Assembly: GCA_951799405.1 (NCBI GenBank)
Contig: OX637361.1
Location: 10,266,170 to 10,330,169 of the forward strand
Length of the DNA stretch: 64,000 bases
Direction of reading: 5' to 3'
DNA from: Agapetus fuscipes
Lineage: Eukaryota > Arthropoda > Insecta > Trichoptera > Glossosomatidae
Shown here: positions 46,923 to 57,614 of the stretch, piece by piece
Numbering within the stretch: the first letter of the stretch is position 1
How the letters are laid out: every line of letters begins with the position of its first letter
Program-made: the position numbers and the translations under genes
The notes under the pieces: generated by a model
Told to the model about the DNA's origin: nothing
What the model saw: only the letters and a program-made list of their open reading frames with translations
The model's database searches: none

Positions 46923-47476
46923 AAACAATTCATTACAGTTAACTATACAATCACTAAGTAAAACAAAAAAAATTAAATCTACAAAACATCTATAAAAATG
47001 AGATTTTTATTGTCATTTAGTAACTCATATTCGAACAAATCCTTGATTGTCGACTTTGATTTTGTGCGGATAATATTTCAGCTTGGCTCTTTGACGGCCA
47101 AAGGTGGTGTGGAATAATTATGTGTTGCAGGTGATTCAGAAACGAGGATCAAAGTGAGACTAAACATGCTGAATTGGCATGCCTCGAGAGGTCGCATGTA
47201 GGCGGTGCGTTCTGCCAATGCAATAGGATTGGCTTTGTTTGTGACGTCACGGAAGATAGGCACACTTGGGTTGATACAGTGATTCTATTTACGAGTATAA
47301 GCTTAAGTTGCAAAAACATACTAACATTAAGGATTCATGTTTTATTTTGTGCACTTTCCCTTTTTACAGTGCACCCTCACAGACATTTTAACACTCTATT
47401 GTTAGAATTTTAAATCTTATGAAATTGCACTTAAAAATATCTGTATTAGACTTATTTCAGAGCTTTATACTCCGAG

Positions 47477-47650
47477 TCACAGGGTGTTGCGCCACGACAT
47501 CAGTGCGGCTTTTCTGTACATGAATACTCGCTCACGGGTGTAGCCGTCAGGCACATACAATATGTAACTCTCCATCAGGGTGGGACTGTCTATTTTGCCA
47601 TTGATGAGTTTATGAGAGAGCAGATCCGTTGTGCCTGGTTTCCAGGCTTC
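47477..47650 (-). pseudogene. Possible LINE C-terminal fragment
   Basis: The minus strand reads LLSHKLINGKIDSPTLMESY and then ILYVPDGYTRERVFM before a stop at 47477. The pattern resembles the LLxKLINxxIDxPxLLxxIxLxVPxxxxR segment near the end of CR1/jockey polyproteins. The upstream part of this frame is family B sequence. Confidence 0.5.
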
Positions 47651-47734
47651 TGAAGCCAGTCTCCTGAACGAACTCCTCGTGATGCATGAATTATTGTGGA
47701 TAATTCTCATGCTGCCTAATGAGGAGATACCTCT

Positions 47735-47818
47735 GGAAAATGTATGCCCACAAGCAGACACGGATAGTTTCGCGCTTGCCGCACATGCCGTATGTGTACT
47801 TACAAAAGAGCCAAACAT
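47735..47818 (-). mobile_element. Family B fragment
   Basis: The middle part only: AATGTATGCCCACAAGCAGA through CACATGCCGTATGTGTACTT. Confidence 0.6.
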
Positions 47819-48586
47819 TGACTCATAATATCTGTGGACTAGAAATTATTTTAACGAAAATCGAGATTATTATATCTGTTTCAACTTACTTACGAAAATA
47901 GTCATTAGTAAGAAAGAGAACAAAGAACTTCACAATTGCATTTCCATGTGTACTTACAAAAAAACTCGGGCGAATGTAAAAATGTTCCTAGAAAGTTGAT
48001 ACTAATGCGAATAATAATGGCGCCAGTTGACAAATAACACGCGTTGTAAATATTGTGATCGCTAAAATTGATGACTTTACTTACAGGAAAATGGCATTTA
48101 ATGTAGTTTCTGCTCCTCTATGTTATTACTCAATGGAGCCAAAACTCAGATGTTCATGGACCCTGCCGCGCTCCGACCTTCCCAGAAACAGCGATGACGT
48201 TGGTAGAGTAAATCAATTTTGAAAAAAAAAATAAACAATTATTGTTCCAGCATTTATACAATTTTATTTTATTTTGAGTTTGAAACCAATGATTCTTTAT
48301 TATGTAACTCGCCTATCTGAAGCGCGAACGAGTGTAGTCGCGGCCTGTAAATGAAAGCAGGTATCGCTGCAGTTGAGGTTTACATGAACGAGTCAATGTC
48401 GTACGCGTGCCCAAGGTTGGCAATGTATTCCAACTTTGTCGCAATACTTATTGAAAACAATCATTGTTAACGTTCTTTTTATCTTTTGTGATTATCTTAT
48501 ATTGAAGATTGTTTATCTAGAATAATATTATATGTACCTACTTCACAAAGGCGAAACTAGTTCAAGTCCCTAGACCAGCTTAATAA

Positions 48587-48842
48587 TATCTAAATCTAAA
48601 TCTAAGTTGCAAAGATATGTATCATTTGAGATTCATATTAAATGCATTCCCACAAGCAGACATGCATAATTTCGCGCTAACACATGCCGCATGGGGACCT
48701 ACAATATAAAAACCCAATCTCAGATGAACATAAGCCCTGCAACTCTTGCCGACCTTCCCTGAAACATGGGTAACATTGGCAAAGTGAACCATTTTTTACA
48801 GTATGGGTGGTCAGCCTCATACCAACCTATAAGTCAAGGAAT
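48587..48842 (-). mobile_element. Family B copy
   Basis: In reverse it runs from ATCTAAATCTAAATCTAAGT to CAACCTATAAGTCAAGGAAT. It is close to the copies at 45475 and 21455. Confidence 0.85.
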
Positions 48843-48867
48843 AGATGTTTGATTTATAATATAAGGC

Positions 48868-49118
48868 TATATAATCTAATTTGCAGAAGTAATTGACATT
48901 TACGGATTATATTTTATGCACTCTCACAGGCAGATACGTGTAAGCTCGTGCTCACACATGCTGCGTGTGTACTTACAAAAAAAAACAAATCTCACACGAA
49001 AATATACCTTGCAGCTCCTGCCGCCTCTTTCTGAATCCGGGGCGGAATTGGCAAGTATGAACCAAGTATTTACAGTATGGAGGGTCAGCCTCATACCAAC
49101 TTATGAGTGAAGGAACAA
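48868..49118 (-). mobile_element. Family B copy, diverged subgroup
   Basis: In reverse it runs from TATAATCTAATTTGCAGAAG to CATACCAACTTATGAGTGAA. CTCTCACAGGCAGATACGTG and CTGCCGCCTCTTTC mark it as diverged. Confidence 0.75.
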
Positions 49119-49314
49119 AAATATACTGAAAGGTGGACTATAAGCAAAAAAATAATGTAATTAAATTAAAATGAGTGAAAAATACATGTCCATAATAATG
49201 TTAGTTTTCCCATAGCGGTTCGTCTAGTATCCAAAACGTGTAATTAATTTTCAAAGTTAATTACAATATGTAAATACGTCAAACGACCATAACTTCAGTT
49301 TAAATTTTACATTT

Positions 49315-49388
49315 ATTTACCTGTCCCCTAGCAACCTGGCCTTCACAATTTTATTGCCTATTGTATTTGCTCTGAGTCCATTAACAAA
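49315..49388. mobile_element. Family E fragment
   Basis: CCCCTAGCAACCTGGCCTTC and CTGAGTCCATTAAC, in the order seen in other family E pieces. Confidence 0.4.
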
Positions 49389-49567
49389 GCAAATGAAACA
49401 TATTAAATCAGAGATTCATGGAATATCAAAATTATAATATTAAGTTTGCAAGGATATCGCCAGCTTAAAGGTTAAACTGAATAAGTGCCGATCCACAAAT
49501 TTATTAAAATCGTTGATAAAGAATTTTATTAGGTGTAACTTCTCATAGTAAGTAAACTAATTATAAG

Positions 49568-49812
49568 GAAATCTATAATCTAAGTTGCAGAGATATATTA
49601 ACATTGAATGCTCTCAAATGCATGCCCACAAACAAACACGTTTAGTTTGCGCTTACAAATGCTGAATGTGTACTTACAAATAAAATTTAAACCTCAAAAG
49701 AACATAAGCCCTAAAACTTTTTCTGGCCTTCCCTGACACAGGGGTGACATTGGCAAAGTGAACCAATTTTTACAGTATGGGGGGTCAGCCTCATACCAAC
49801 CTATAAGTCAAA
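49568..49812 (-). mobile_element. Family B copy next to the LINE
   Basis: In reverse it runs from AATCTATAATCTAAGTTGCA to CAACCTATAAGTCAAAAAA. It belongs to the same subgroup as 34175 (CCCACAAACAAACACG). Confidence 0.8.
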
Positions 49813-49978
49813 AAAAATCAATACTTTCCCATACAAAAAATGTAATATAAATGAATAAGCCAACACTCATGAAAAACTTTTGAACCCTAAGGATTTTCAC
49901 ACTTTATTAGTGTTTTCTCTCGAAGAAAATAGAGGAAAAGGCATAATTATCTGAGAAACCCATATATATAAAGACAGA

Positions 49979-50329
49979 ATGGGCGATAAAATGAAGATTA
50001 AAGAATTGGTTGATGAGATGGGAATGCCAGATTTGGAAATAATACGCTGCTACAGACTTGGTCAACCTTCCGATGGGAAGGTTCGTCCTCTGAAAGTATA
50101 CCTCAATGATGCGGAGTCCGCGAGAAAAATACTTTTCTCCCGATCTCACCGGAGGAGATCAATAAAAATTAAGCCAGACCTAACTCCATTCCAACAGAGG
50201 TTCCTGGCATCTAAGTGGAAGGAGCTGGAGGAGAGGAGGTCAGCGGGGGAGACCAGTTTAATTATGAAATTCAGAGATGGGGTACCTTTTATATCCAAGA
50301 CCGCTACAGCTTCAACATCAAAAAACTAA
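49979..50329 (+). CDS. LINE ORF1 C-terminal part
   Basis: Opens at ATG 49979 and closes with TAA at 50327-50329, 116 codons. IIRCYRLGQPSDGKVRPLKV and IKIKPDLTPFQQRFL match the C-terminal RNA-binding half of ORF1 proteins of jockey/CR1-type LINEs (R-x-G-x...RPxxV, then DLTxxQR). The N-terminal part, usually several hundred residues with possible zinc fingers, is absent, so the element is 5' truncated. The stop lies 8 nt before the ORF2 ATG, which suits coupled translation or reinitiation. Confidence 0.75.
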   Translation: MGDKMKIKELVDEMGMPDLEIIRCYRLGQPSDGKVRPLKVYLNDAESARKILFSRSHRRRSIKIKPDLTPFQQRFLASKWKELEERRSAGETSLIMKFRDGVPFISKTATASTSKN

Positions 50330-50337
50330 TTTTAAAA

Positions 50338-53172
50338 ATGTACTACCAAAATGTAAGGGGCTTAAATTCCAAGCTGAATATGGTCCGATCTAGTTCTGCA
50401 TTATTGAAGTTTGATATTTTTGCACTAACCGAGACTTGGTTGACGCCTGACGTTAATTCTTCAGAGCTTGGCTTTAATAATTACAATACATATCGGCTTG
50501 ATCGATCTACTAGCACAAGTACCAAGTCGCGTGGAGGGGGTGTGCTACTTGCTGTTTCTAAATCCATTCAATCAAAAGTGATCCCCTGTATCAACAAGAC
50601 CACTGAACTCATATTTGTACTGCTGCTTACTGATCCTTCATATATAATTGCATGTGTATACTTGCCCCCTAGCTCTTGTGTTGAGCTCTACAGTGGCTTT
50701 GCAGCTGAGGTTGAAGCTATGAGGAATAAGTTCCCTCATTCAAAATTCTTGATTGTAGGTGATTTTAACTTGCCTAATATATCATGGAATGAAGCTGATC
50801 CCTTGTTACCTAAATGCCATACTTCGAACTTCTCACTGGCGGAAACTACCATATTAAATCTTTGTAACTTTTTAAACTTTTTTCAAATTAATTTCACATT
50901 AAATGCTCGTAATCGTATTTTGGATCTAGTTTTTTGCAGTGATAATGCTGCTAAATCTATAGAATCATCTGATATCCTTGTTCCCATCGATACATACCAT
51001 CCACCTCTTTCCATCTCTCTTCCATCTAATGTCCAACATAAAAACCATAATACCACTTATATTGTAGACTTTTCTAAAGCTGATTTTGTTCATATGAATA
51101 TATTTTTTCAGAGTGTTGACTTTTCTTTTGTAAATAATGATGATATTGAAGTTGTAGTAAATAATCTGTACTCTATTCTATCCGAAGCGATCACTAAATT
51201 TGTACCTACTTTTAAGCTTAGTCCTTATTCTTGGAAATATCCCAAATGGTTTAGTCATGATTTAATTGATCTCATAAAGGATAAGAAAGTGGCTCATCTG
51301 AAATATAAAATCTCTAATTCTTCTTCGGATTATCTAGATTTTAAGAAATTACGTAATGATTGCAAAATTCTGTCCAAAAATTGTTATTTAAATTACATTT
51401 CCAACACTGAGCGCTCTATTGTCCATAATGTGAAAAAATTCTGGTCATATGCTAACTCTCTGAGAAAGGGCGATCTCGGTATACCACATAATGTTTTTTA
51501 TGATGATGTGTCATCTGATGATGTTCAAGAAATTCCTAACCTTTTTGCATCTTTCTTTAAAAGCGTTTATGATATTCATCCTGACTGTAATACGTTTGAA
51601 TTCTCTTCACATATTGATTTACAACTGTCTAATTTGTCATTTAGTGTAGTTGATGTCATCACAGAAATTGAATCAATGAAACCACTTACTAATCCTGGCC
51701 CTGATAATGTCCCAGCGGTAATGTTGAAAAACTGTGTACATAGCTTGTCTCAACCTCTGTGTGCGGTATTTAATTTGTCCATCGCGTCTGGATGTTTTCC
51801 CGCCCTTTGGAAGCAATCGTATCTTTCTCCAATATACAAGTCTGGTGATAGGAGTAACGTCAAAAACTATCGACCAATAAGTAAATTGTCCGCCATTCCG
51901 AAGCTACTTGAAAAGCTTGTACTTACTAAAATCCGGTACGTTGCAACCAGATCAATTTCAGTCCATCAACATGGTTTTTTACCAAACCGATCAACTACTT
52001 CTAATTTAATGGTGTTTGAAAATTTCCTTTCTAATGCTTTGTCTAGCCGAAAACAAGTTGACGTAATTTACACTGATTTTTCAAAAGCGTTTGATCGGGT
52101 ATCACACACTATCCTTCTTAGTAAGCTACGCGGTGTGGGGGTGTCTGGTAGTTTTCTGTCTTGGCTCCGAAACTACCTTATTGATAGATCTTTGATTGTC
52201 AGAATAGATAATAATAGCTCACACTCCTTCTCACCAACTAGTGGTGTCCCCCAGGGTTCCCATCTGGGCCCGCTACTTTTTCTCCTATTTATTGATGATA
52301 TTACAAAGCAATTTCCTGACACAAATGTTCTCCTGTTTGCTGACGACATAAAAATTTTTAAAGTCATAGATAATGTGGCTGACTGTAATAGTCTCCAATT
52401 ATCTTTGAATAATCTAGCAACCTGGTGTAATAAAAATGAATTGCCTCTAAATGTCTCGAAGTGTTTAGTAATAAATTTCTTCAGAATAAAAAATCCCATT
52501 ATATATGACTATACACTTTTTTCAAACAGTCTTCGGGTGGTAACGGAGGTCACCGACTTGGGGGTTGTGTTTGACTGTGGATTATCTTTTAATGTACACA
52601 TTGCTTCAATTTGTGCCAAGGCCATGAGAATGCTTGGTTTCATAAACCGCATCACCAAGGACTTTCAGGACACTGCCGCAATCAAAATTCTTTATACCAC
52701 ATTGGTTCGCAGTGTTTTGGAATATTGCTCGCCTGTTTGGTCCCCCCTCTACATGGTGCACGTAGACAATATAGAAAAGGTTCACTTAAAATTTTTGAAA
52801 ATAGTTAATTTTAAACTCAATATTCCCCTGTCACACTTCGACCCGCTCTATTTAAATTCGATTCTAAATCTAAACTTTTTGTCAGACAGACGTAAATTTA
52901 TTGACTTAATCACCCTCTTCAAAATAAAACATGCTCTAATTGATTGTCCTGCACTACTTAGTGAGTTGAATTTTTTTACTCCACGTTCAGGGACTAGACA
53001 ATTAGTTTCTTACCGCCCTGTATTTACTAGCACTAACGCACAAAGCAATAGTTGTATGCATCGTTTACAGCGTGTTGGTAATGAGTATGCCTCACTTGAC
53101 TTGGTTCTGCATAATAATAATTATCATACCTATAACCAAGGTCTGAAAAAAATGTTTTTGGGACATCCATAA
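50338..53172 (+). CDS. LINE ORF2: endonuclease and reverse transcriptase, intact
   Basis: It has 944 codons from ATG 50338 with no stop or shift. An APE-type endonuclease comes first (YYQNVRGLNSK at residues 2-12, LTETWL, VYLPPSS, LIVGDFNLPNISW, RILDLVF). Then comes the reverse transcriptase (YKSGDRSNVKNYRPIS, HGFLPNRSTTSNL, YTDFSKAFDRVSH, SGVPQGSHLGPLLF, LLFADDIKIF with the Asp pair at residues 669-670). A C-terminal part ends LKKMFLGHP. The protein nicks target DNA and copies the element RNA onto it. The length matches complete jockey/CR1 ORF2 proteins. The frame is open further upstream to 50215, but that part overlaps ORF1 and lacks an endonuclease signal. Confidence 0.93.
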   Translation: MYYQNVRGLNSKLNMVRSSSALLKFDIFALTETWLTPDVNSSELGFNNYNTYRLDRSTSTSTKSRGGGVLLAVSKSIQSKVIPCINKTTELIFVLLLTDPSYIIACVYLPPSSCVELYSGFAAEVEAMRNKFPHSKFLIVGDFNLPNISWNEADPLLPKCHTSNFSLAETTILNLCNFLNFFQINFTLNARNRILDLVFCSDNAAKSIESSDILVPIDTYHPPLSISLPSNVQHKNHNTTYIVDFSKADFVHMNIFFQSVDFSFVNNDDIEVVVNNLYSILSEAITKFVPTFKLSPYSWKYPKWFSHDLIDLIKDKKVAHLKYKISNSSSDYLDFKKLRNDCKILSKNCYLNYISNTERSIVHNVKKFWSYANSLRKGDLGIPHNVFYDDVSSDDVQEIPNLFASFFKSVYDIHPDCNTFEFSSHIDLQLSNLSFSVVDVITEIESMKPLTNPGPDNVPAVMLKNCVHSLSQPLCAVFNLSIASGCFPALWKQSYLSPIYKSGDRSNVKNYRPISKLSAIPKLLEKLVLTKIRYVATRSISVHQHGFLPNRSTTSNLMVFENFLSNALSSRKQVDVIYTDFSKAFDRVSHTILLSKLRGVGVSGSFLSWLRNYLIDRSLIVRIDNNSSHSFSPTSGVPQGSHLGPLLFLLFIDDITKQFPDTNVLLFADDIKIFKVIDNVADCNSLQLSLNNLATWCNKNELPLNVSKCLVINFFRIKNPIIYDYTLFSNSLRVVTEVTDLGVVFDCGLSFNVHIASICAKAMRMLGFINRITKDFQDTAAIKILYTTLVRSVLEYCSPVWSPLYMVHVDNIEKVHLKFLKIVNFKLNIPLSHFDPLYLNSILNLNFLSDRRKFIDLITLFKIKHALIDCPALLSELNFFTPRSGTRQLVSYRPVFTSTNAQSNSCMHRLQRVGNEYASLDLVLHNNNYHTYNQGLKKMFLGHP

Positions 53173-53284
53173 TCTATAATAAATTATATTGTTTTAGATT
53201 GTTATTATATGAACGATGTCTGCCTGGTGAATTTCTTTATTAGTGATATTTGAATGGTTTCTGAAGTTTTTATTTTTGATATGC

Positions 53285-53316
<32 letters not shown>

Positions 53317-53532
53317 TCTAACCTACTGTTTAGTGTTTATATATGGGTTTATTTTTCTTATCTTTTCTTTTATGTTTTACCGTAATGTTTTATACTTTTT
53401 ATTCTTGTAATATTTATTGTTATTGTTGTTTTGTATAAACTCCCTTGATATGTACTTATTTCGTAAAAGGCTAACGCCGTAAATAAATAAATAAATAAAA
53501 AATAAATAAATAAATAAATAAAATAAATAAAT

Positions 53533-53950
53533 ATGTCAGGCTTATTTGTTTTAAATTACACATGATAAGAGAGCGCCGTTTTTGTGTGTGTCACACCTCA
53601 AGGGCCCTCTCCGATCACGGATAAGACTTTTTGAAAAGATGCGTCTTGAGAGCTCCGCAAAATATACCCATAGATTCGGAGTTCTTCACTCCGGGTGGCA
53701 GTCTGTTCCACTCCACCGGACCCGCAACACGGAAAGCACGGTCTCCAAAATTTGTACGGATCTGACGGTGCGGCTGAACCAAATTGATTGCACCATCGCC
53801 CGCGGATCTGAGTGTCTGCCTCCTCACACCCATCTCAACAGGCGAAATCATGTCAGTCAGATAAGGTGGAGCCAAGCCATTGATGGCTTTATATACCATC
53901 AGACAAACACGGTAGACCACCCTCTCCGGGAAACGAAGCCAATGTAGTTT
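53533..53950 (-). pseudogene. CR1/Rex1-type LINE 3' end
   Basis: The minus strand reads CLMVYKAINGLAPPYLTDMI, TNFGDRAFRVAGPVEWNRLP and LKTHLFKKSYP, the well-known C-terminal block of this LINE type (VYKxLxGLAPxYLxD, GDRAFxVAxPxxWNxLP, LKTxLF). It opens without stops from 53920 to 53615. The 3' UTR follows in reverse (53610-53535) with CACACACAAAAACGGCGCTC. The RT core is missing. Confidence 0.8.
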
Positions 53951-54044
53951 TTTTTACGTATTAATAACTCTTCAAAAATAAATCTTTTACGGAGAGCTCC
54001 CACCATGTTAGCTTAATATGTCACTTATTTTATTTTACCTTTAA

Positions 54045-54118
54045 GGTGTAGATATATTGTCATTTAATGCACGCCCACAGTGAAACACGTGTTCGCGCTT
54101 ACACATGCAGCATGTGAT
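54045..54118 (-). mobile_element. Family B fragment
   Basis: Middle part: ATTTAATGCACGCCCACAG through GCTTACACATGCAGCATGTG. Confidence 0.5.
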
Positions 54119-54478
54119 AACACTATGTTATAGATTATTTATTGACGACCTATCGTAGTGATGAACTGGGTCATAGAGCCATACACAATTTTTGATATTC
54201 AGGCGTTAATATTTGTATACCTACCTCAAGGGCACATTTCTAAGTGAAATTTTCACGCTTGACCTGATTCCATTCACAGTTTTATTTTCAGTAGCGCGCT
54301 GAAAGGAAGAGGTGTGTTGATTTCACGGAATCGAAAAGTCAAAAGAAATTAAAACGCCATCTGTACCCCGAGTATAAAGCCTTGCGTATACTCCCCTCAA
54401 TCGCGTTAATAGAAAATGTATGAAAGATACATTTGCATCCCTAGCGAGCGATTTACTTTTTATAATGGTTTTTCTATT

Positions 54479-54740
54479 GTTATAATTTTACTGGGTTCTC
54501 TTTTAATTAAACTGCAATAAGTTATTTTAACAGAATTTATTTTACACGGTTTGGTTCACAATCTACAACAATTATTGACAATCACTGTTTATTGGTCTTT
54601 CACAGCAAAATGCTTGAAGCGACTACTACTCTGATGCCCCATTGCAGTCCCTTTATATACGTACAAAAGAGATCTTTCTTGCATATTCCAGACCATTCGA
54701 TCTCTGTTCTAGATTACACTAGACAGCTGTTCCACTACCA
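54479..54740 (-). mobile_element. Possible solo LTR, copy 2
   Basis: It starts TGTTATAATTTTACTGGGTT and follows the same block order as 37142-37415, including CCATTGCAGTCC, TTTATATACG and GCATATTCCAGACC. It is strongly diverged from copy 1. Confidence 0.4.
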
Positions 54741-54997
54741 TGATGGATCATACCAGACGGTTTTACACACACTATTGTTTTCACACGACGGTTCTCTTCG
54801 GATGTCTTCTGTTTAGTTTCCTTTGAAGAACTGAACGTAAGATCTTATCGTTTTCCATTCTATTGATATGCTGGTACTCTTGAGATGTGATTCACATAAA
54901 AACAGCGTTTCCCACTATTTATTCGCCAAGTATTAGTTTATTCGTTCAAACGTTCTTGAGGGTTGAAGCTCACAATATGGAAATATATAAGTGATGG

Positions 54998-55630
54998 CTT
55001 TACAACTCGGTGTTATGGCCGCGGGGATCAAGTCGGGTTATTTGGAACCGGATAACGTTGGTTCGAATCCCGCGACGATAACTTCGACCCTGGTTCAACT
55101 GATGCCAAATTTCTCCGCTTTTGAGCGATTTTGCGCTTCATTTTGCCAAGCTGCATCCGCAGCGGATTCACAGTAATCCTGTCCTTAGATTTAAATTATT
55201 ATTATTTCGTATTATGTGTATCATTATTCACGCTACTCGTGATCTAGCAACAATCCCACAAGGAGTGCCACCCGAGGTATGCTATTAGCTTCAGTAACAT
55301 CGAACCATTTACTTTTAGAGTCATGGGCACGCCTCTGACCTAGAGGTTCTTGTTTTGTCGTGCCGTTGCTTTCACTTCACGGGAAGGCCTTTCGCCACTT
55401 GAGAAAATATATAGCTTTGTAAGAGCGTCCATGTGCTGTGGGTCCTTCTGACACATACATACAGGACGGGTACGAGGAGGGTTTGAGCATATCACCTCTT
55501 CGTAAAATCATATGGACAAGCGCCTTTGTAGTTGCATGCCCACAAGCTTCTGCTTTCGCATGAAGACAACTGGCCAGGCAAAATAGGTTGGTGGATTGCA
55601 TTCCTTTCCACAAATCTATTTTAAAAAAAA
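54998..55630 (+). mobile_element. SINE-D copy with an insertion
   Basis: Head and B-box at 54998-55112 (TATGGCCGCGGGGATCAAG, GGTTCGAATCCCGCGACG). The tail is 55530-55630 (GCCCACAAGCTTCTGCTTTC, ACTGGCCAGG, CACAAATCTATTTTAAAAA). About 420 bp of unrelated DNA, with a LINE-3'-end-like AAGCGCCTTTGTAG, lies between. Confidence 0.65.
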
Positions 55631-55949
55631 CGAAGAAATTTTGAGACCAGATTTATCAATTTTGATTTTGCTCACTGAGCATTCTCTTGGTTGGTGTAGT
55701 TGGCGCTTTGGGTCAATGCCACCTTCTCCGTAGACAATTGTCGGACTTGATTCGTTTGTTATTGGCGCAGGTAGGTAGGTACGCCAGCGATGCTATTTTC
55801 CCATACTTTCTAAGCGCTACATTCCTTTGTGTTATCGCAGCGAAATATAATTCACTTTACTCCACGCCAAAAACAATTACAAGCTTTATTTAAGACGGAT
55901 TACTGGCGAGCCTCTCTGAATGAAAGGGTGCAAATGACTGGGTGCATTA

Positions 55950-56055
55950 ATAAAACCAGTCCTCACGCATACCTCCGAAACCTGGACACTGAGCAAGCGT
56001 GACCAATGCTCTCTCAACGTCTTCGAAAGAAAAATACTTCGACGTACGTCTATTT
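55950..56055 (+). pseudogene. LINE fragment (SETWTLSKRD)
   Basis: The plus strand reads ASETWTLSKRDQCSLNVFER and then KILRRTSIYG, matching the (Y)xSExWTLxKRDxxxLxxFERKILRxIxG segment of RTE-type reverse transcriptases. It is very short. Confidence 0.65.
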
Positions 56056-56059
56056 ATGG

Positions 56060-57140
56060 GTAATTTCACATTTTTTTTTTTATTTCATAAAATGATAGAC
56101 TACCTTTTAAAAAATGCATGTGCGTTTTAAAAAAAATAATATCTGGCTTAATTTTTAAATTACAGCTCTGTAAAATTCGCCCATTTTCGATTTCTGGTGA
56201 AACAAGGCATTTTTTTATTTAGGCGGATGTGACGTCAATGGATCTTACGATCTATGGAGTTTCTATGACCGACGGATCCATCACGTAATTTTGACGTCAC
56301 AGCGTGGCTAGCCGATCCCGCTGCGTTTTGGCGGGAGTCAAATTCTCGACATTTTATTTTTGAAAATTATCAATGACATCTTTATTTTTACTACTGAAAA
56401 AATATATGGTTGTGATCCTTGAAGTGTACTCTACACAACCATAGTATTTTAAACCGTTTTCACTGCCACTTTAATTACCCTATTACCGTGGTGATGAAAC
56501 TTCTAGCCCTGATCGAGTCAATTTTATCACAAAAGTATTAATTTAACACAGAATTGCTTATACACTTCTTACTTCCAATCCGGCACCGGACCGGACGGTG
56601 CGAAAAAGCGGTTATTAAAATTTTTAAAGCATTAGTCTGATTTGTCAGTCGGATAGTTTTGTCCATGGTTGTGGAAACGGTCGCATTTCTCAGACTTACC
56701 TGTCTGCCAGCGGTAGATGACGAGTCCGACTATAAATAGAAAATCCACCGCTGAAATATCATAATCATGCAATTCGGAGTTGCATTCCTGCGCTTCCGAA
56801 TGCACTCCGGCCAGCGGACACAACCCTGGACAACGAAAACAGCTCCTGAACCATATAGGCACGCACAACCAAAGCCGGCAATTTAGGATTATTTCGAAAA
56901 CGAGTTAAATGCAGCGATACCTCAATTTACGAGTTTAATTCGTTTCGTAATTATAATAAGACAAAAATTGTACATCGCCTTTTATGACAGTGTGTCACTA
57001 CAAAGGCGCTTGTCCATATGATTGGACGAAGAGGTGAGTCTTGAGGCTTCTTTTAAATGGTCTCTCCAAATCCAGTTCCCTCGTAGCCTTGCCCGTATGT
57101 CAATTTTCTCGTAACTCAAAGCAATTTTCCCCATTGAAAC
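56060..57140. other. Stretch without recognised gene
   Basis: It includes a MITE-G end in reverse (TACCGTGGTGATGAAACTTC at about 56484) and a LINE-3'-end-like segment (CATCGCCTTTTATGACAG at about 56972). No coding frame is supported. Confidence 0.35.
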
Positions 57141-57144
57141 GTCA

Positions 57145-57300
57145 AGAGTTGCAACTTGCAGGGCTTATTTTCATTTGAGGTTGTTTTTTATATGTCCACA
57201 TGCGGCATGCGTTGGCTCGAACTTATACGTGTCTGCTTGTGAGAATGCATTTAATATGAATCTCAAATGATATATCTTTGCAACTTTGATTTAGATTTAG
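57145..57300 (+). mobile_element. Family B copy, 5' truncated
   Basis: From AAGAGTTGCAACTTGCAGGG to CTTTGCAACTTTGATTTAGA. Confidence 0.7.
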
Positions 57301-57504
57301 AAATTAATTGAAATGCCATTAATCCGTTCCAGCCCCAAAAATGCTCCCCCAATTGTTTTTGTTACGTGCTTGAGAATAAGAAAAATGTATTTATAAATGA
57401 CAAATATATTGTATAAAAATAAAATAAAAGGGAATGCAAAGCAAAATAAACTGGTTGTTATTAAGTATACATAGGTACATACAAATTTGTATTTTGGTCA
57501 CTTG

Positions 57505-57614
57505 CAACTTACAAACAACTTAAATGCAACTTACAAACAACTTAAATGCAACTTACAAACAACTTAAATGCAACTTACAAACAACTTAAATGCAACTTAC
57601 AAACAACTTAAATG
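57505..57614. repeat. 22-bp tandem repeat, five copies
   Basis: Five perfect or near-perfect units of CAACTTACAAACAACTTAAATG, 110 bp in all. It lies in non-coding AT-rich DNA. Confidence 0.95.

Larger units (their letters stand above)
49965..53535 (+). mobile_element. Non-LTR retrotransposon (jockey/CR1 group), nearly complete
   Basis: This is a 5'-truncated ORF1 end, an intact ORF2, a 3' region of about 300 bp with a T run (53286-53313), and a tail of TAAA/AATAAA units at 53480-53530. The 5' limit cannot be set exactly, and no clear target duplication was found by eye. The open frame over 944 codons indicates a recent insertion. Confidence 0.9.

Noticed and set aside
53582..53947. 121-codon plus-strand frame
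   Set aside because: It is antisense to the CR1/Rex1-type C-terminal block, which has the recognisable motifs on the minus strand.
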